Source of the DNA: JAHEFT01 sp963700705
Lineage (GTDB): Bacteria > Pseudomonadota > Gammaproteobacteria > Xanthomonadales > SZUA-36
Length of the DNA: 64,000 nucleotides
Direction: 5' to 3'
Assembly: GCA_963700705.1 (NCBI GenBank)
Contig: CAVOYQ010000009.1
Coordinates: 1-64,000 of the forward strand
The first letter of the stretch is position 1, and each line of letters starts with the position of its first letter. A model generated the notes under the pieces. It worked only from the letters and a program-made list of their open reading frames with translations, was not told where the DNA came from and did not search any database. Shown piece after piece: positions 39,855 to 51,294 of this stretch. The position numbers and the translations under genes were made by a program.

Positions 39855-42738
39855 CATATTCCAGTTTCTGACGGGCGAGAACAAACTGCGGTTGTAACTG
39901 CACTGCCTTTTCCAGGTGGGTTTTCGCTTCGAGCCAACGGGTCCGGTCCGTCGGATAAAGCCGCAGCAACATTTCAGCCGTCAGGTATTCCTTCATGGAG
40001 GCTTGCTTTTCGGTGGCTATGGCCAGTTCAAACTGCTCGGCAGCATCGTCCCTGCGGTTCATGCGCGCGTACAGAACGCCAAGGCCGTAGTGCGGCGAGC
40101 CCTCGCCCTCCCCGTCAATTATGGCGTCCGATGTAAGCCTGCTCAGCGTCGTCAAAGCGTTTGATTCGCACATAAACCTGGGCGCAATTGTCGGCGAGGG
40201 ACCACTTCTCCGGGAAATCTGTTGTGTGCTTGTCGCACAAAGCTTCCGCCCGGGCCAGGTCGCCCGTTGCCATGAGCGACTTCACCAGTATGGGCACAAT
40301 TTTGCCGGTCTGTCCGCTGTTGTAGTAATCAGCCTGGGCCAGGCGGACGTTGCTGATCCATAAAGCATTCCTCGCCCATGTCAGCGGTGTCAAAACCAAG
40401 CACGGCAATCAATACCGGAACGACCGCTGTTCTGAGGGTGGCCTTTTGCGCCAGCCAGCCAAGACCAAAAGCAAGCGCCATCGTAAGGCCGACCGAGGGC
40501 ATATACAGGTTGCGTTCGGCAAGGTGCGGGAAGACGTGAGCCTCACCCAGTACCCGGCTGGAGGGCAGTATCGAAAGGTAAAAAAAGGCCAGCGAGAGTA
40601 TCAATCCGGGCCTCTTTTGCACCAGGCGAAGGAACGCAAAACCCAGCAAGGCGAGTTGGGCGGCCAGGGCCAGCCATTGATTGGTTTCAGACTTGTTATG
40701 GAAAGTTGTGAGCGGGTTGGGCCACAACATGAGCTTGATCGAATCGAACCAGAGCACGGTTGCGGGCAGAATCTTTTCAGCGTTAAAAAACAAGCCGAGT
40801 ACGGGAAGCTGCCGACCTTCATCCGACAGGTCCGGCGTGGGCAATGCCATATCATCAGCGGTCAGCGGCGTATCCAGGGCGTGGGCCCGCAAGCCCGAGA
40901 TAAATGGCCAGCGGGACCAGCAGCCAGAGCACCGGCAGGCATTTGCGCAAGCGCTGCTGCCAGTTTCCCGTCGTGGTCAGCCACAGAAAAACCACGGTGA
41001 TGGCCGGCAGCACGATACCGGTTTCCCGGCACAGCATGACCACGAGATAAACCAGGCCCAGCAGGCCCCAGGCTTTCCAGGGATGCTTGTCCACGGTCGG
41101 CAGGAACCACCACAACCCGCCCGCGACGCCGAGCGACACCAGCATCTCGGAGCGGTTGAAGATCGAGTTCACGACCTCGGTGTGGATCGGGTGCACGGCA
41201 AAAACGAGTGCCGCCAGCAGTGCGACATCGGTGGACTTGGGCGACTCACCGCCGCAAACCAGCAGCAGGTAACGGATCAAACCGAACACCGCCAGGGTCA
41301 CCAGCACGTGCAGGAAAATATTGACCAGGTGAAAGCCGGCCACCCAGTCGCCGAACAGGTGGATGTCCAGCGCCACGGACAGCAGGAGCAATGGGCGGTA
41401 AAGGTCCGTGCTGGCGCCGACCGCCGCCCACACGTCGTCGGTAAAATAGTGTTGAATGTCGCTCAGACTGACACCCAGCAGACGGTTATCCACCGCAAAT
41501 ACTTTGTCGTCCCAGATCAGCGTGTCAGGCCAGGCATTCGCATAGGCCAGCGATGCTGCGAGGGTCAGAATGATCAGGGGAAGAACCTGGATCCGGAAGT
41601 TTTCCTTGCCGGTCCTGAAAAAATACTGAACGAGTCCGAGCAGTGTTGCTACGACGCACCCCAGGAAAAAAATCACTTGCTGGGGGATGGCTGCGAAAGC
41701 GAAAGCGCTGTTGCGCTTGCGTGCTGCATAGCGATAAAAAGCCAGGTGGGTCCCGGCCAACAGCAGGATCAGGGCCAGCGGGATCACGGCCAGGGGATCC
41801 GGGATCCAGTAATAAACGGCCACGGGGGGTAATACCGCCAGCGCTAAAGTGAGCAGGCTGCTCCCGGCACTTTTGCCGGTAATCGAAGCGCTGATCACCC
41901 CGGCAACCAGGAAAGCTGCCGCTGGCGCGAGGGCGGTAGCGTGGCCCGACAGCAACAAGGCCATCACGGAAAGGCCCAGGACCCCGGCCAGGAATGTGGC
42001 GATTCGCGAGCGGTTGCTGAGGTTCAGGTCGCTCGGTGCTTCGCGGTTGTGCAACAACAGCAGCACCCACGGAACACCGCGTTTGAAGATGTCGGTGCTG
42101 ACCATATTCCCGAAAGTCCACTGTTTCAGGTGCGTGCAGAGCATGGTTTTTTCGAGGCGAATCCGGTGTCCCGACCTGCGCAGGCGCGATCCCAATTCGA
42201 TGTCCTCGATACTCGGCCGTTGGTAAGAGGTTTTGAAGCCTCCCATTTCCAGGAAGATTTCCCGGCGAATCAGCCCGCAACCGGTCCAGAACGTCGATGC
42301 TTCGTCGCGGCCGGTCTGGTGCACCCAGTGATGGAACAGGTTTCGATACTGTGAAAGGAACGAGCGGTGCCCCGGTTCATCATCGTAGCTGCCGAACACC
42401 GCCACCGTTTCCGGATTGGATTCCAGCGCACGCACGGCAATTCCAAGCGTATCGGGGTGCACGAGGACATCGGCATCGACGAAAAATATCAGCTCGCCAA
42501 CCGCTTCCTCGACACCCCGGTTGCGGGCATGAGCAGGGCCCTGTTGTTGTTCCAGGTGAATCACGCGCGCGCCATGAAGCTCTGCGACCGAATCAATCAT
42601 GCCGTCGGTGGATGCATCATCAACCAGGATGCATTCCGCCGCCGGGTAGTCGGAAGCGGCGATGGCATCCAGGCATTTCCGCAGGTCGGAACCGCCGTTG
42701 TGAACGGGGATCACGATTGAAACGGTCGGTGTGTTCAC
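39808..42738 (-). CDS. GT2-TMTC-TPR fusion glycosyltransferase (three frameshifts)
   Basis: Residues 1-240 are a family 2 glycosyltransferase: SIVIPVHNGG, ILVDDASTD, FFVDADVLV (DXD) and SIEDIELGSRLRR. Four hydrophobic helices follow (about 245-375), then a TMTC/DUF1736-type GT-C membrane domain opening with AYANAWPDTLIWDDKVF (acidic pair in the first loop). The frame breaks at about 40895, where one extra C relative to the paralogue at 43866 is visible, again near 40380 and near 40150. The rest contains GLFFNAEKILPATVLWFDSI, HLAERNLYMPSVGL and a TPR tail (HYGLGVLYARMNRRDDAAEQ). Total about 975 residues. It probably acts on lipid-linked sugars or secreted proteins. Confidence 0.75.
40861..41401 (-). 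repeat. Copy 1 of a ~540-bp near-identical direct repeat
   Basis: Bases 40861-41401 match 43833-44372 with about ten substitutions and one extra C here (in AAGCCCGAG against AAGCCGAG). It encodes the TMTC membrane core of both paralogues. Identity falls sharply outside these limits. Confidence 0.85.
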
Positions 42739-44701
42739 TCGCTCTCGCTTTTGCCCGCGGAAAGTATCATTGCATTGAGCTCTTCAAGTCGCTGGCGACC
42801 ATGATAGTACTGGGGCTGTAACTCGATGCACTTTTCCAGGTGGGTTTGCGCTTCGAGCAACCGGGTCCGGTCTTTCGGATAGAGCCGCATCAGCATTTCA
42901 GCCGACAGGTATTCCTGCATGAACGGCAGTTTTTCGTTGGCCACCGACTGTTCAAACTGCGCGGTCGGCTTCATCTCTGCGGTCCATGAGCAGGTACATC
43001 ACGGCCAGACCGTAGTGCGCCGAGGCCGCGCCTTCAGCGTTGCGTGACGCGCTTCTGAATGCCAGCTCAGCCTTGTCCCAGCGCTTCAGGCTGGCATATA
43101 CCTGGCCGCAATTGCCGGCCAGGTACCAGCGCTGCTAGAAATTTATCGGTATTCGCGTCGCACAGGGCTGCCGCGTTGATCAAATCACCTTTCATCAGAC
43201 GCGATGAAACCAGGGTTTCCAGGAGCATGACCGACTGCCCGTTATTGCGGTAGTCAGCTTCGGCCAGGCGCACGTTACTTCTCCATTGGCTGTTCCTGAC
43301 CCATGTCAGTGGCGTCAGCAAAGTAATCGCCAGCAATACCGGAACCACCGCCGTCTTGACTTCGACTCTTTGCACCAGCCAGCCAAGACCAAACGCCAGC
43401 ACGATAGTGATGCCGACAGAAGGCATGTACAGGTAACGTTCCGCAAGATGGGGAAGGGTGCCAGCCTCGCCGATAATCCGGCTTGCCGGCAGAATCGCAA
43501 GGTAGAAAAACGCCAAACCCAGAAACAGGCCGGGCTTTTTCTGCACCAGCAGAACGACGGCGAAACCCAACAGCGCCAGTTGCGCAGCCAGGGCCAGCCA
43601 TTGATTGGTCGACGATCTTTCGTGGAACGTTAAGAGCGGGTTCGGCCAAAGCATCAATTTGATCGAATCGAACCAGACCGTGATCGCGGGAAGCAGTTTT
43701 GCCGAGCTAAAATACAGTCCCAGAACCGGGATACCCTGTCCTCTGCCCGGACGGGTTACGGCATTGCGGACCGGATCATCGACGGTCTGGACCGTTTCCG
43801 GCGCCGTCGTTTTTACGGTCATTTCTTCCATGGTCAGCGGCGTATCCAGGGCGTTGGCCCGCAAGCCGAGATAAATGGCCAGCGGGACCAGGAGCCAGAG
43901 CACCGGCAGGCATTTGCGCAAGCGCTGCTGCCAGTTTCCCGTCGTGGTCAGCCACAGAAAAACCACGGTGATGGCCGGCAGCACGATACCGGTTTCCCGG
44001 CACAGCATGACCACGAGATAAACCAGGCCCAGCAGGCCCCAGGCTTTCCACGGATGCTTGTCCACGGTCGGCAGGAACCACCACAACCCGCCTGCGACGC
44101 CGAGCGACACCAGCATCTCGGAGCGGTTGAAGATCGAGTTCACGACCTCGGTGTGGATCGGGTGCACGGCAAAAACCAGCGCCGCCAGCAGTGCCACATA
44201 GGTTGACTTGGGCGACTCACCGCCGCAAACCAGCAGCAGGTAACGGATCAAACCGAACACCGCCAGGGTCACCAGCACGTGCAGGAAAATATTGACCAGG
44301 TGAAAGCCGGCCACCCAGTCGCCGAACAGGTGGATGTCCAGCGCCACGGACAGCAGGAGCAATGGGCGGTAAATGCCGGTTTTGGCGCCGATGGCAGCCC
44401 ACACGTCGTCGGTAAAATAAAGCCCAATATCGGCAAAACCCGCTTCCGACAGGCGATTGCCCATCCCGAAAATGCTATCGTCCCAGGTGAGGTTGTTTGG
44501 CCAGGCATTGGCATAGGCCAGCGATGCGACCAGGACCAGGATGATCAGCGGAAGGATATGGGTCCTGAAGCGGTCCTGTCCCGGACTCTTCTCCAGAATT
44601 ATTTTCCGGATAGAAGAAAGCACGCTGTTTGCGGGCTTCCCGGCTTGCTTCGTCTGACGCGGAGATGAGGTTTTTTCGCGGGAACGTTTTCGCCTGGGCA
44701 T
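42735..44701 (-). CDS. TMTC-type membrane glycosyltransferase with TPR tail (two frameshifts)
   Basis: Starts MPRRKRSREK with a basic N-terminus. The GT-C membrane part begins at AYANAWPNNLTWDDSIFG with the acidic pair, shares a nearly identical core with the previous gene, and continues with GLYFSSAKLLPAITVWFDSI and HLAERYLYMPSVGI. Two shifts, near 43135 and near 42970, separate the TPR end (LYPKDRTRLLEAQTHLEKCI), which stops at 42735, overlapping the start of the next gene (ATGA). The restored protein has about 650 residues. In animals TMTC proteins are O-mannosyltransferases; bacterial substrates are unknown. Confidence 0.75.
43833..44372 (-). repeat. Copy 2 of the ~540-bp near-identical direct repeat
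   Basis: Partner of 40861-41401, offset 2971-2972 bases. The reading frame is intact here (LAIYLGLRANALDTPL), which shows that the extra C in copy 1 is the deviant base. Confidence 0.85.
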
Positions 44702-44827
44702 GGGGCAAGTCTACGAGTAAGGCCTTTCGGGTTCAATAAACCATTGGCAGAAACCAAGCCCTCTTTTTTGATAACATGGCACACTTTACTGGCATAGCGA
44801 TGTCAAAGGGCATCGAGGAAAATTGCA

Positions 44828-45271
44828 ATGACAGATCCAAAAGCTGAGGCGGAAAAAGCAGCGCTGAAAGTCTGGTCCAAGGAAGTGCTCGACGCCGTGG
44901 TGAAGGAAATGATCCGGATCGGGGCCGTGAAGGGGGCTGCAGTTGAAGCCACGCCGGTTTGGGCGGCACCGGAACAGGTGCTTATCGCCAAGGTCTGGCC
45001 GGCCACGCAAAAACGCAATTTCATCTGGACCATTTCAGGCAACGGGGCCATCACGGACCACGTTGCCGGTTCCATGGCCACGACCCCCCGGGATGTGGCC
45101 AGGCATTTTTCTCTGAAGTGGCAGATGGATGCCGAACGGCTGCTCAACCTGGCCAAGAGCCGCGCCCCGGACGCGAATACCCGGAACAACGTGGAAGCCT
45201 ACGCCCGCAAGATGATCCAGAATGCCGAAGCACTTTACGAACTGGTGAGCCGCGATCAGGGTTGGGAATAA
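44828..45271 (+). CDS. DUF4826-like cytosolic protein
   Basis: A 147-residue hydrophilic protein without signal or membrane segment. Readable family-like features are FIWTISGNGAITDHVAGSMA and DVARHFSLKWQMDAERL, followed by a helical C-terminus. This pattern recalls the DUF4826 family of unknown function; the assignment is from memory of the motif. It is divergent from the TMTC gene and convergent with the M14 gene, whose stop is 3 bases away. Confidence 0.6.
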   Translation: MTDPKAEAEKAALKVWSKEVLDAVVKEMIRIGAVKGAAVEATPVWAAPEQVLIAKVWPATQKRNFIWTISGNGAITDHVAGSMATTPRDVARHFSLKWQMDAERLLNLAKSRAPDANTRNNVEAYARKMIQNAEALYELVSRDQGWE

Positions 45272-45274
45272 GGG

Positions 45275-48200
45275 CTACTCGCAGGCCAGTCCGGCAAGTG
45301 AAGACAGCCGTTCAAGGTCCATGCTGCCAGAACCATAGCCGGCCGGAGTGCCGTCGTAGCTCATGCTTCCGGTCTTGCAGGACAGGCTGAAGCGCATCTC
45401 GCCCCAGGGGATCAGTTCCAGGTCGCCCGGGTCGAAATCGGGGCCGAAGACGGGTCCGCGGGTCTGGTAGACCTCCGAAATCACCAGTTCTTCGGCATCA
45501 ATTTCGCCCACTCCCAGGAACCAGGCCTGGTTGCCGGACAGGTCGTAGGTAAACCAGTAGACCAGCACCTGGCTGCCTGCCAGCACCTGGATGACGAAAC
45601 CGTGTCCGTCCTGTTCGGGGTTGTACCAGGACCCGCTCAGGATTTCTTCCGGTCGTTCCGGTGGTCCGAGGAATCTCCCGCAATTTGCGCCCATGACGCG
45701 CGACAGGCGCAGTAAATCCAATCGGCCTTTACGGTCGGGCAATTGATAAACCATGCTGCCGGCGGAACAGGACTCGAACAGGAAGGTCGCCGAGCCCACG
45801 ACGGTTCTGTCCACGGTATCCGGGTCGAAGTCCGGTCCAAATACGCCGCCTGATGTTTTGATCAATTCGGGGAACAACAGGCGGTTGCCGCGGACTTCAC
45901 CGGCCGCCAGGTACCAGGCCTGGTCGCCATTCTCATCGAAGGTGAACCAGTACATCACGGCCCGGTTGTCCTCCAGGATTTCGATCAGGAAACCTTCGCC
46001 GTCATGGGCCGGGTCGAACCACGCGGCGGAAATTCCGGGCTCGACCACGAACGGTTCCGGCTGGGCGTCCGGACTGACCATGACCTGGATATTTTTATCC
46101 GTACCGCCCAGGTCGGTATCCTCGCCATTGTCGTCTTCGTATCCCGACCAGCCGCCGCCGGCCCAGGAAACCGCGGTGGAGGGATCCGTATCGAGGGCCT
46201 GCCTGGTCATGTTGTAAGTGGCGTTGTGCAGCGTGACGAGGCTGTCTTTCGTGATCAGAGCCCAGGTTGGTCTCATCCCGCGGCAGGCTGAATTGGGCGG
46301 CAAGGCTGTCGTCCTGGTAACGGAAATACCCGCCGGGAGCTTCGCCCGGGACATTGATCCAGTGTGCGTTGTCCTCGTTGTTGGTCAGCGGGTTTTCGCC
46401 CAAAAAGGCGCCGGCTGAAAAACTCAGGGACGATGGAAGCGCCCCGGGAAAGACCGCAATTTCACCGTTCTTGCGCCAGCGCATGGGGCGGTCATAAGCA
46501 ATCCAGAACGTGTAATCCCTGCCCAGTTCCAGCGGCTGGACCTGGTTCACATAAAGCGCCCTTTGGCCTGCGCCGGCCGGGTCCCACTCCGCCTCGAAGA
46601 CGACCGCCTGCGTGGCGACATCGACGAAGCGAACCGCGGCAATCGAAGGCGGCCCGGCCTGGTGGTAATAGACGGCGGCGAAGCTGCTGGCCAACTCTTC
46701 CCGGACCCGGCGGATCTGCGATTCCGGGAGGATAAATCCGTCATGGCAGTTGCGTGCCAGGCCGCCATAATCCGCACCGCAGCCCGGCGGACTGCCCGGC
46801 AAGCCCGGCTGGCCGACGCTCGGTTCGACTTCGATGCCCCAGGACGGTATCTCCAGGCTGGTGGTGAACCATTCGTTGGTCATCCCGAAACCCTGGTTGA
46901 TCCCCTGCGTCGGGCTGGAGTTGAATGCGTAGGATGTGCCATCGGGCAACGCCGAGTTGTGACGCTGCATGGCCTGGATGGCCTTGATGGTGTTGTCGGC
47001 CAGGCGGCGGTTGCCGGTGCGGTGGAAATAAAACTCCTGCGAATAGGAGTGTACGTCGGTGTAAGCCCTGCAGCTGGGCTGTCGGTCCCAGTGCGCCTGC
47101 AGCCAGCAGCGCCTGGGTTTCGGGTTCGGAGTGCGCGGCCGGCCCGTAGTAGACCAGGGAGCGGTTGTCGGGCGATGAGCGATTCAGGTTAAGGCTCCAA
47201 AGGGGCGGATTGTTGCGGTTCAGATCGACGCCGAGCAGGTGGTCCTCGCTGGTCGCCAACAGTTCATCAGCATCCAGCATGTTCTTGCGGCGCATGCGGC
47301 CGTCACGCGGCGATGGCTGCGGGTCATTCGCGAGATCGAACGGGTCCGTGTAAAGCCAGTTCTGGGTTGGGTAGCGCTGGGTTTGCACGAAACCGTCCAC
47401 GTTTTGAACCGGCACCAACACCATGTTCACGTTTTCCAGCAAAAAATCGTAGAAGTGGTGGTCGCCTTGCCGTTCGGCGAACATTTCCATGATCCCGGTA
47501 ACGACTTCCGGCGTCTGCCACTCGCGGGCGTGGATTCCGCCGTTGGTCAGTGTCGCCGGTTCGGGAAGGCCGTCCCGGGTGAGAAGGTCGGCGTCCCCGA
47601 TCCGGTAAGCCCAGATTTCGCGGCCATGGTGGGTGGTTCCGACAACCTCGCCGTGAACGATGTCCGTCGTCGCCATCAGGTCCTGGTGGCGCGTATGCAA
47701 TCCGTTGTAGCTGCGGAAGCCATCAAAGGGCAGGGGCGTGTCAACCGGTACCGGCACCGGGTAACCCAGCCCCAGCACACCGTCAGCTTCAGTCCATTCC
47801 ACGATCGCCCCGTCATTGGCGGCCAGCCGTGACCCGGGGGAGGTTTCTTGCTGCAACTGTGACTGTGCGCTGTCGCGCTTGGCCCTCGTTTGCGGCGACC
47901 ATTCAGCCTTCAGCAGGGCGGAGGTTGAAGCAGGGGCCTGGTCCACGGTTGACAGCAACAGGGCGTCCAGTTTCGAGGCGGGGAATCGTTGTGTCGGCTT
48001 GCCGGCCCAATTCGACAAGTGCGGATCCGGCGCCATGCACAAACACGTCCGAAAGCGCCTGGAGATTTCCGGATTCGACGGCCAGTTTGCCCATCAGGCC
48101 GGTGAGCCCCGGCTCCGCGGAAAGCCGGGGCATACCGGCGTCCAGCAGTATCTGCATCGCATCCGGGCTGGCGTCAGGGATGGCCGATTCGATACCGGCC

Positions 48201-48759
48201 CTTATGTTCAGGTCCCCGTTCGCGGCGTAGAGTTCCAGTAACCGTTCCGGTTCGCGTTGCAACAGGTCCGCCGCGTCCACCGCGACCGCCTGGCGGGTCC
48301 ACAGGTTGACCAGGCCCTGGGCAGACGCGCGGATCGGGTACAGCGGTACAGCCGTGCTTCCGGATTCTTCGTGTGCCACCAGCACCTGGTTTTGATAACC
48401 CAGCAAAAATTCCAGCTACCCTTTGGTCAACTGAAAAGGGCGGCAACTCGCGCAGGCTGTTGGTGAAACGATAAATGCTCGCTTCCGCGGCCGGAGCCGG
48501 CCAATCCGGACGCGACAGGACCGCGTTGAGGGCCTGGATCACTTCCGGCCCGGTGGCTGTCTGGCTGAGTTTGAACAGACCGGTCTGCTTCTGCAGCCGT
48601 GTCCATCCGCGCTGCCGCCTGCAGGGCCAGGTCGCGATCCCAGTTGGGTTCCTGCCAGGAATCGTTGGCCTGGTCCGTATCGATAGCGAGTGCACCTGTT
48701 GCCAAAAAACAGGAAAGCAAAACAGCAGGTACGAGAAAACACAGTGATCTCATAGACAA
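45275..48759 (-). CDS. Secreted M14 zinc carboxypeptidase with two WYDP/DGEG domains (frameshifted)
   Basis: One locus of about 1,155 residues in at least six frame segments: 48759-48600, 48640-48420, 48406-47990, 48042-47090, about 47090-46280 and 46354-45275. The N-terminus has a signal peptide (LCFLVPAVLLSCFLATGALA). The M14 catalytic signatures are NGGIHAREWQTPEV (zinc HxxE), DLNRNNP (substrate Arg), YTDVHSYSQEFYF (third zinc His, recovered from a second frame near 47050) and SWGIEVEPS (catalytic Glu). A C-terminal beta region and two domains opening AAWFDPAHDGEGF and GSWYNPEQDGHGF follow; these match the tandem domains of the M23 peptidase at 26204-28138. It should remove C-terminal residues from peptides outside the cell. 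Confidence 0.78.
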
Positions 48760-48967
48760 AGCTTACCTCGGCAAGGAATCCAGGCAAAGGCGGTTTCAGC
48801 GAGTCGAGGCGATTTTGCGTTGTGGCGATCTCTCGAATTTCGCTTATACTTTGAGCAAGTTGCGCGTTTTTCAGGGCGCATGGCACCAGATTGATTTTAC
48901 TGAATGGAAATAATATCCAAGTAAATCAATCTATTATAATTATTTATTAGATAGGGGAGAGTTCACC

Positions 48968-51193
48968 ATGCCAATTTTCACACGGATGGCAATCGTATTT
49001 TTCATCGCTTTGCTGCCGCTGGGATGCGTTTCAACGCAGCCCGCCGGCTCAGGCGCTTCTTTTCCGCTGACCATTTACGACGAAAACTCCGGAATCTGGG
49101 TTCCCGCCGGACCTATGGGCCAGGGAAATGATAAAGCCAGACTGCCACAGGCGGATCGCCTGGCCTACCAGGCTACCGGGCCGTTTCCGGTTGCGCTGGA
49201 CAAATTGCCGCCACAGGCAGTTGGCCCGGACCTGGGCAAGATGGTTGAACTGAGGGAGAAGGGGCGCATTGAAAAACCCATTCCCGAGGACGTAGCTGAG
49301 AAATTGCGGGCCAAGGCGCTATTGTTACCACCTGCCGCGATGGTACAGCGCGCCAACGAGGCAACCGGATCAGGTCCGCAAGAGGCTCCCGTGGCCGCTG
49401 GTGGGTTCGACAGTCTGGATTACAAAGATTGCTGCGGTGGTGGCGGTAATGTGCCGGCTGACTCTGAGCTGGCTGTCGGGCCGAATCACATCATTGCCGT
49501 TGTAAATGTCGCTTTTGAAATTTATGACAAGAGTGGCAACCTTCTGCAAGGTCCAACCACCTTTGCCAGCTTCTTTTCCGGTGTGCCCAACTGCGGCGAC
49601 GTATTTGATCCCAATGTCATTTATGACGAAATGGAAGACCGCTTTATCCTGGGCATCGATGGCAATGGAACCGACTACTGCATTGCAGCCACTAAGAGTG
49701 GGTCTCCCCTGGGCTCTTGGAACCGTTACAGCTTCGCCACTGACGTGGGACGTAATTTCTTCGATTATCCGCATGCCGGAGTCGGAGATGATGCTATCTA
49801 CCTGGGCGCCAACATGTTTGGCAGAAGAACATTTGCCGAAGGTCGTGTCTGGGCTATCGACAAATTTGCCCTTTATGATGGTCTTTCCCTGGGGGTTGTA
49901 ACGCACAGCACGGGCGGTGACGGAACACCACAGCCGATGAACCTGCATGGCGCAATTCAGGGCACCTGGCCGGCGCCGGGTGAGCCACACTACATCCTGA
50001 CAGATGGACCGTACGATGGGGCCAGGTACGGCGTGTGGTCCTGGAGCGATCCTTTCGGGGCGGACCTGCTGGTTAATAAGGGCACAGTCAACATTAGCGC
50101 CTTCACCGGCGTTATCTCCGGATTGCCGATCGATGCCCCTCAATCGGGAGGCAATCCCAAGCTTGATGGCAACGACTGGCGGGTGCAGGATGCGGAATAC
50201 CGCAACGGCTATATCTGGATGGCCAATACCATCGCCTGCAATCCCGGCAATGGAACCGTTAACTGCGTCCGCTGGGCCCAGATTGATCCCGAGTTGATGA
50301 CGATTAACAATGCCGGTGTCTACGGCAGCAATGGCGAGTACCGTATCTTCGCCGACCTGGCGGCCGATGACTGCGACAACATGGCGGTCGGTTATACAAA
50401 GACCTCATCTTCAATGTTTCCCGCTGTCTTTGTTAGCGGCCGGGAAAGCACTGATGCGTCGGGCGACCTGCAGGCCGAAGCTCTGGTCAGGGCGGGACAA
50501 ATTCATTACACCTCGTTCCAGACCGGCAGCACGCATCGCTGGGGCGACTACACCGCGATGACCATTGATCCGGACGGAAAGACGTTCTGGTACATGGGCC
50601 AGTACAGCAAGAATACCGGCACCACCAGCGGCCGCTGGGGCAACTGGATTGCTCCTTTCAGTTTTGCTTCCTGTGACGGTAATTCTGTTCCTCTTCCGGG
50701 CGTAGCTTCCAGCCCCAGCCCTTTACACGGCGCACCCGATGTGGCGATCAACACCAACCTTACTTGGAGTGCCGGAGCCAACACCATATCGCATAAAGTG
50801 TATCTTGGTACCAACTCACCGCCTGATTTTATCGGAAGCCAGGCCGGGACTACTTATAACCCACCTGCTGATCTGGCTTACGGGACGACCTATTACTGGC
50901 GTATCGATGAGGTCAACAGCACAGGCACCAAAGCAGGCGCTGTCTGGTCGTTCACCACCATGGCAGAGCCACAGCAGCCCACGCTGGTTGGCAGCGCTAC
51001 CAGCCAGGGCAAGACCTGGACTGCGATAGTGACCGGGCCAAATGGCACAACATTGGCCGGCACGTGGACTCCGAAGTATGACACTCCGCCTTGTTCTTCG
51101 AACGTGTGCCAGATGAGTGGCATTCCGAAGAAAGAGGCGCAGGTTATCTTCACGCCCACAGGGGGTAATCCGCTGACTGTTCTTAAGCCGTGA
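48968..51193 (+). CDS. Large lipoprotein with propeller-like and Fn3-like parts
   Basis: A 741-residue intact protein. Lipobox LLPLGC gives a Cys at about residue 19, so it is probably lipid-anchored. After a low-complexity linker (about 25-140) comes a segment DSELAVGPNHIIAVVNVAFE with repeated strands and aromatic-Gly motifs, resembling a beta-propeller. Near 575-660 a fibronectin-like unit (WSAGANTISHKVYLG, GTTYYWRIDEVNSTG) is present. No catalytic motif is recognised. AGGGGAGAG lies before the ATG and TATAAT at 48935-48940 may be its -10. An intrinsic terminator follows at 51239-51278. Confidence 0.7.
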   Translation: MPIFTRMAIVFFIALLPLGCVSTQPAGSGASFPLTIYDENSGIWVPAGPMGQGNDKARLPQADRLAYQATGPFPVALDKLPPQAVGPDLGKMVELREKGRIEKPIPEDVAEKLRAKALLLPPAAMVQRANEATGSGPQEAPVAAGGFDSLDYKDCCGGGGNVPADSELAVGPNHIIAVVNVAFEIYDKSGNLLQGPTTFASFFSGVPNCGDVFDPNVIYDEMEDRFILGIDGNGTDYCIAATKSGSPLGSWNRYSFATDVGRNFFDYPHAGVGDDAIYLGANMFGRRTFAEGRVWAIDKFALYDGLSLGVVTHSTGGDGTPQPMNLHGAIQGTWPAPGEPHYILTDGPYDGARYGVWSWSDPFGADLLVNKGTVNISAFTGVISGLPIDAPQSGGNPKLDGNDWRVQDAEYRNGYIWMANTIACNPGNGTVNCVRWAQIDPELMTINNAGVYGSNGEYRIFADLAADDCDNMAVGYTKTSSSMFPAVFVSGRESTDASGDLQAEALVRAGQIHYTSFQTGSTHRWGDYTAMTIDPDGKTFWYMGQYSKNTGTTSGRWGNWIAPFSFASCDGNSVPLPGVASSPSPLHGAPDVAINTNLTWSAGANTISHKVYLGTNSPPDFIGSQAGTTYNPPADLAYGTTYYWRIDEVNSTGTKAGAVWSFTTMAEPQQPTLVGSATSQGKTWTAIVTGPNGTTLAGTWTPKYDTPPCSSNVCQMSGIPKKEAQVIFTPTGGNPLTVLKP

Positions 51194-51238
51194 AATAGCG
51201 ATCAGCATGCCATGTCGTTTGGCATGGCATTAACCAGG

Positions 51239-51278
51239 GAGCCGGATTTCGTCTGTCAGACTAATCCGGCTCTTTTTT
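51239..51278 (+). terminator. Intrinsic terminator of the lipoprotein gene
   Basis: Perfect 10-base stem GAGCCGGATT (51239-51248) with AATCCGGCTC (51263-51272), 14-base loop, then TTTTTT. It lies 46 bases after the stop codon. A smaller hairpin (ATGCCA/TGGCAT) precedes it at about 51207-51226. Confidence 0.85.
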
Positions 51279-51294
51279 AACGGTCAGGTGAAAC

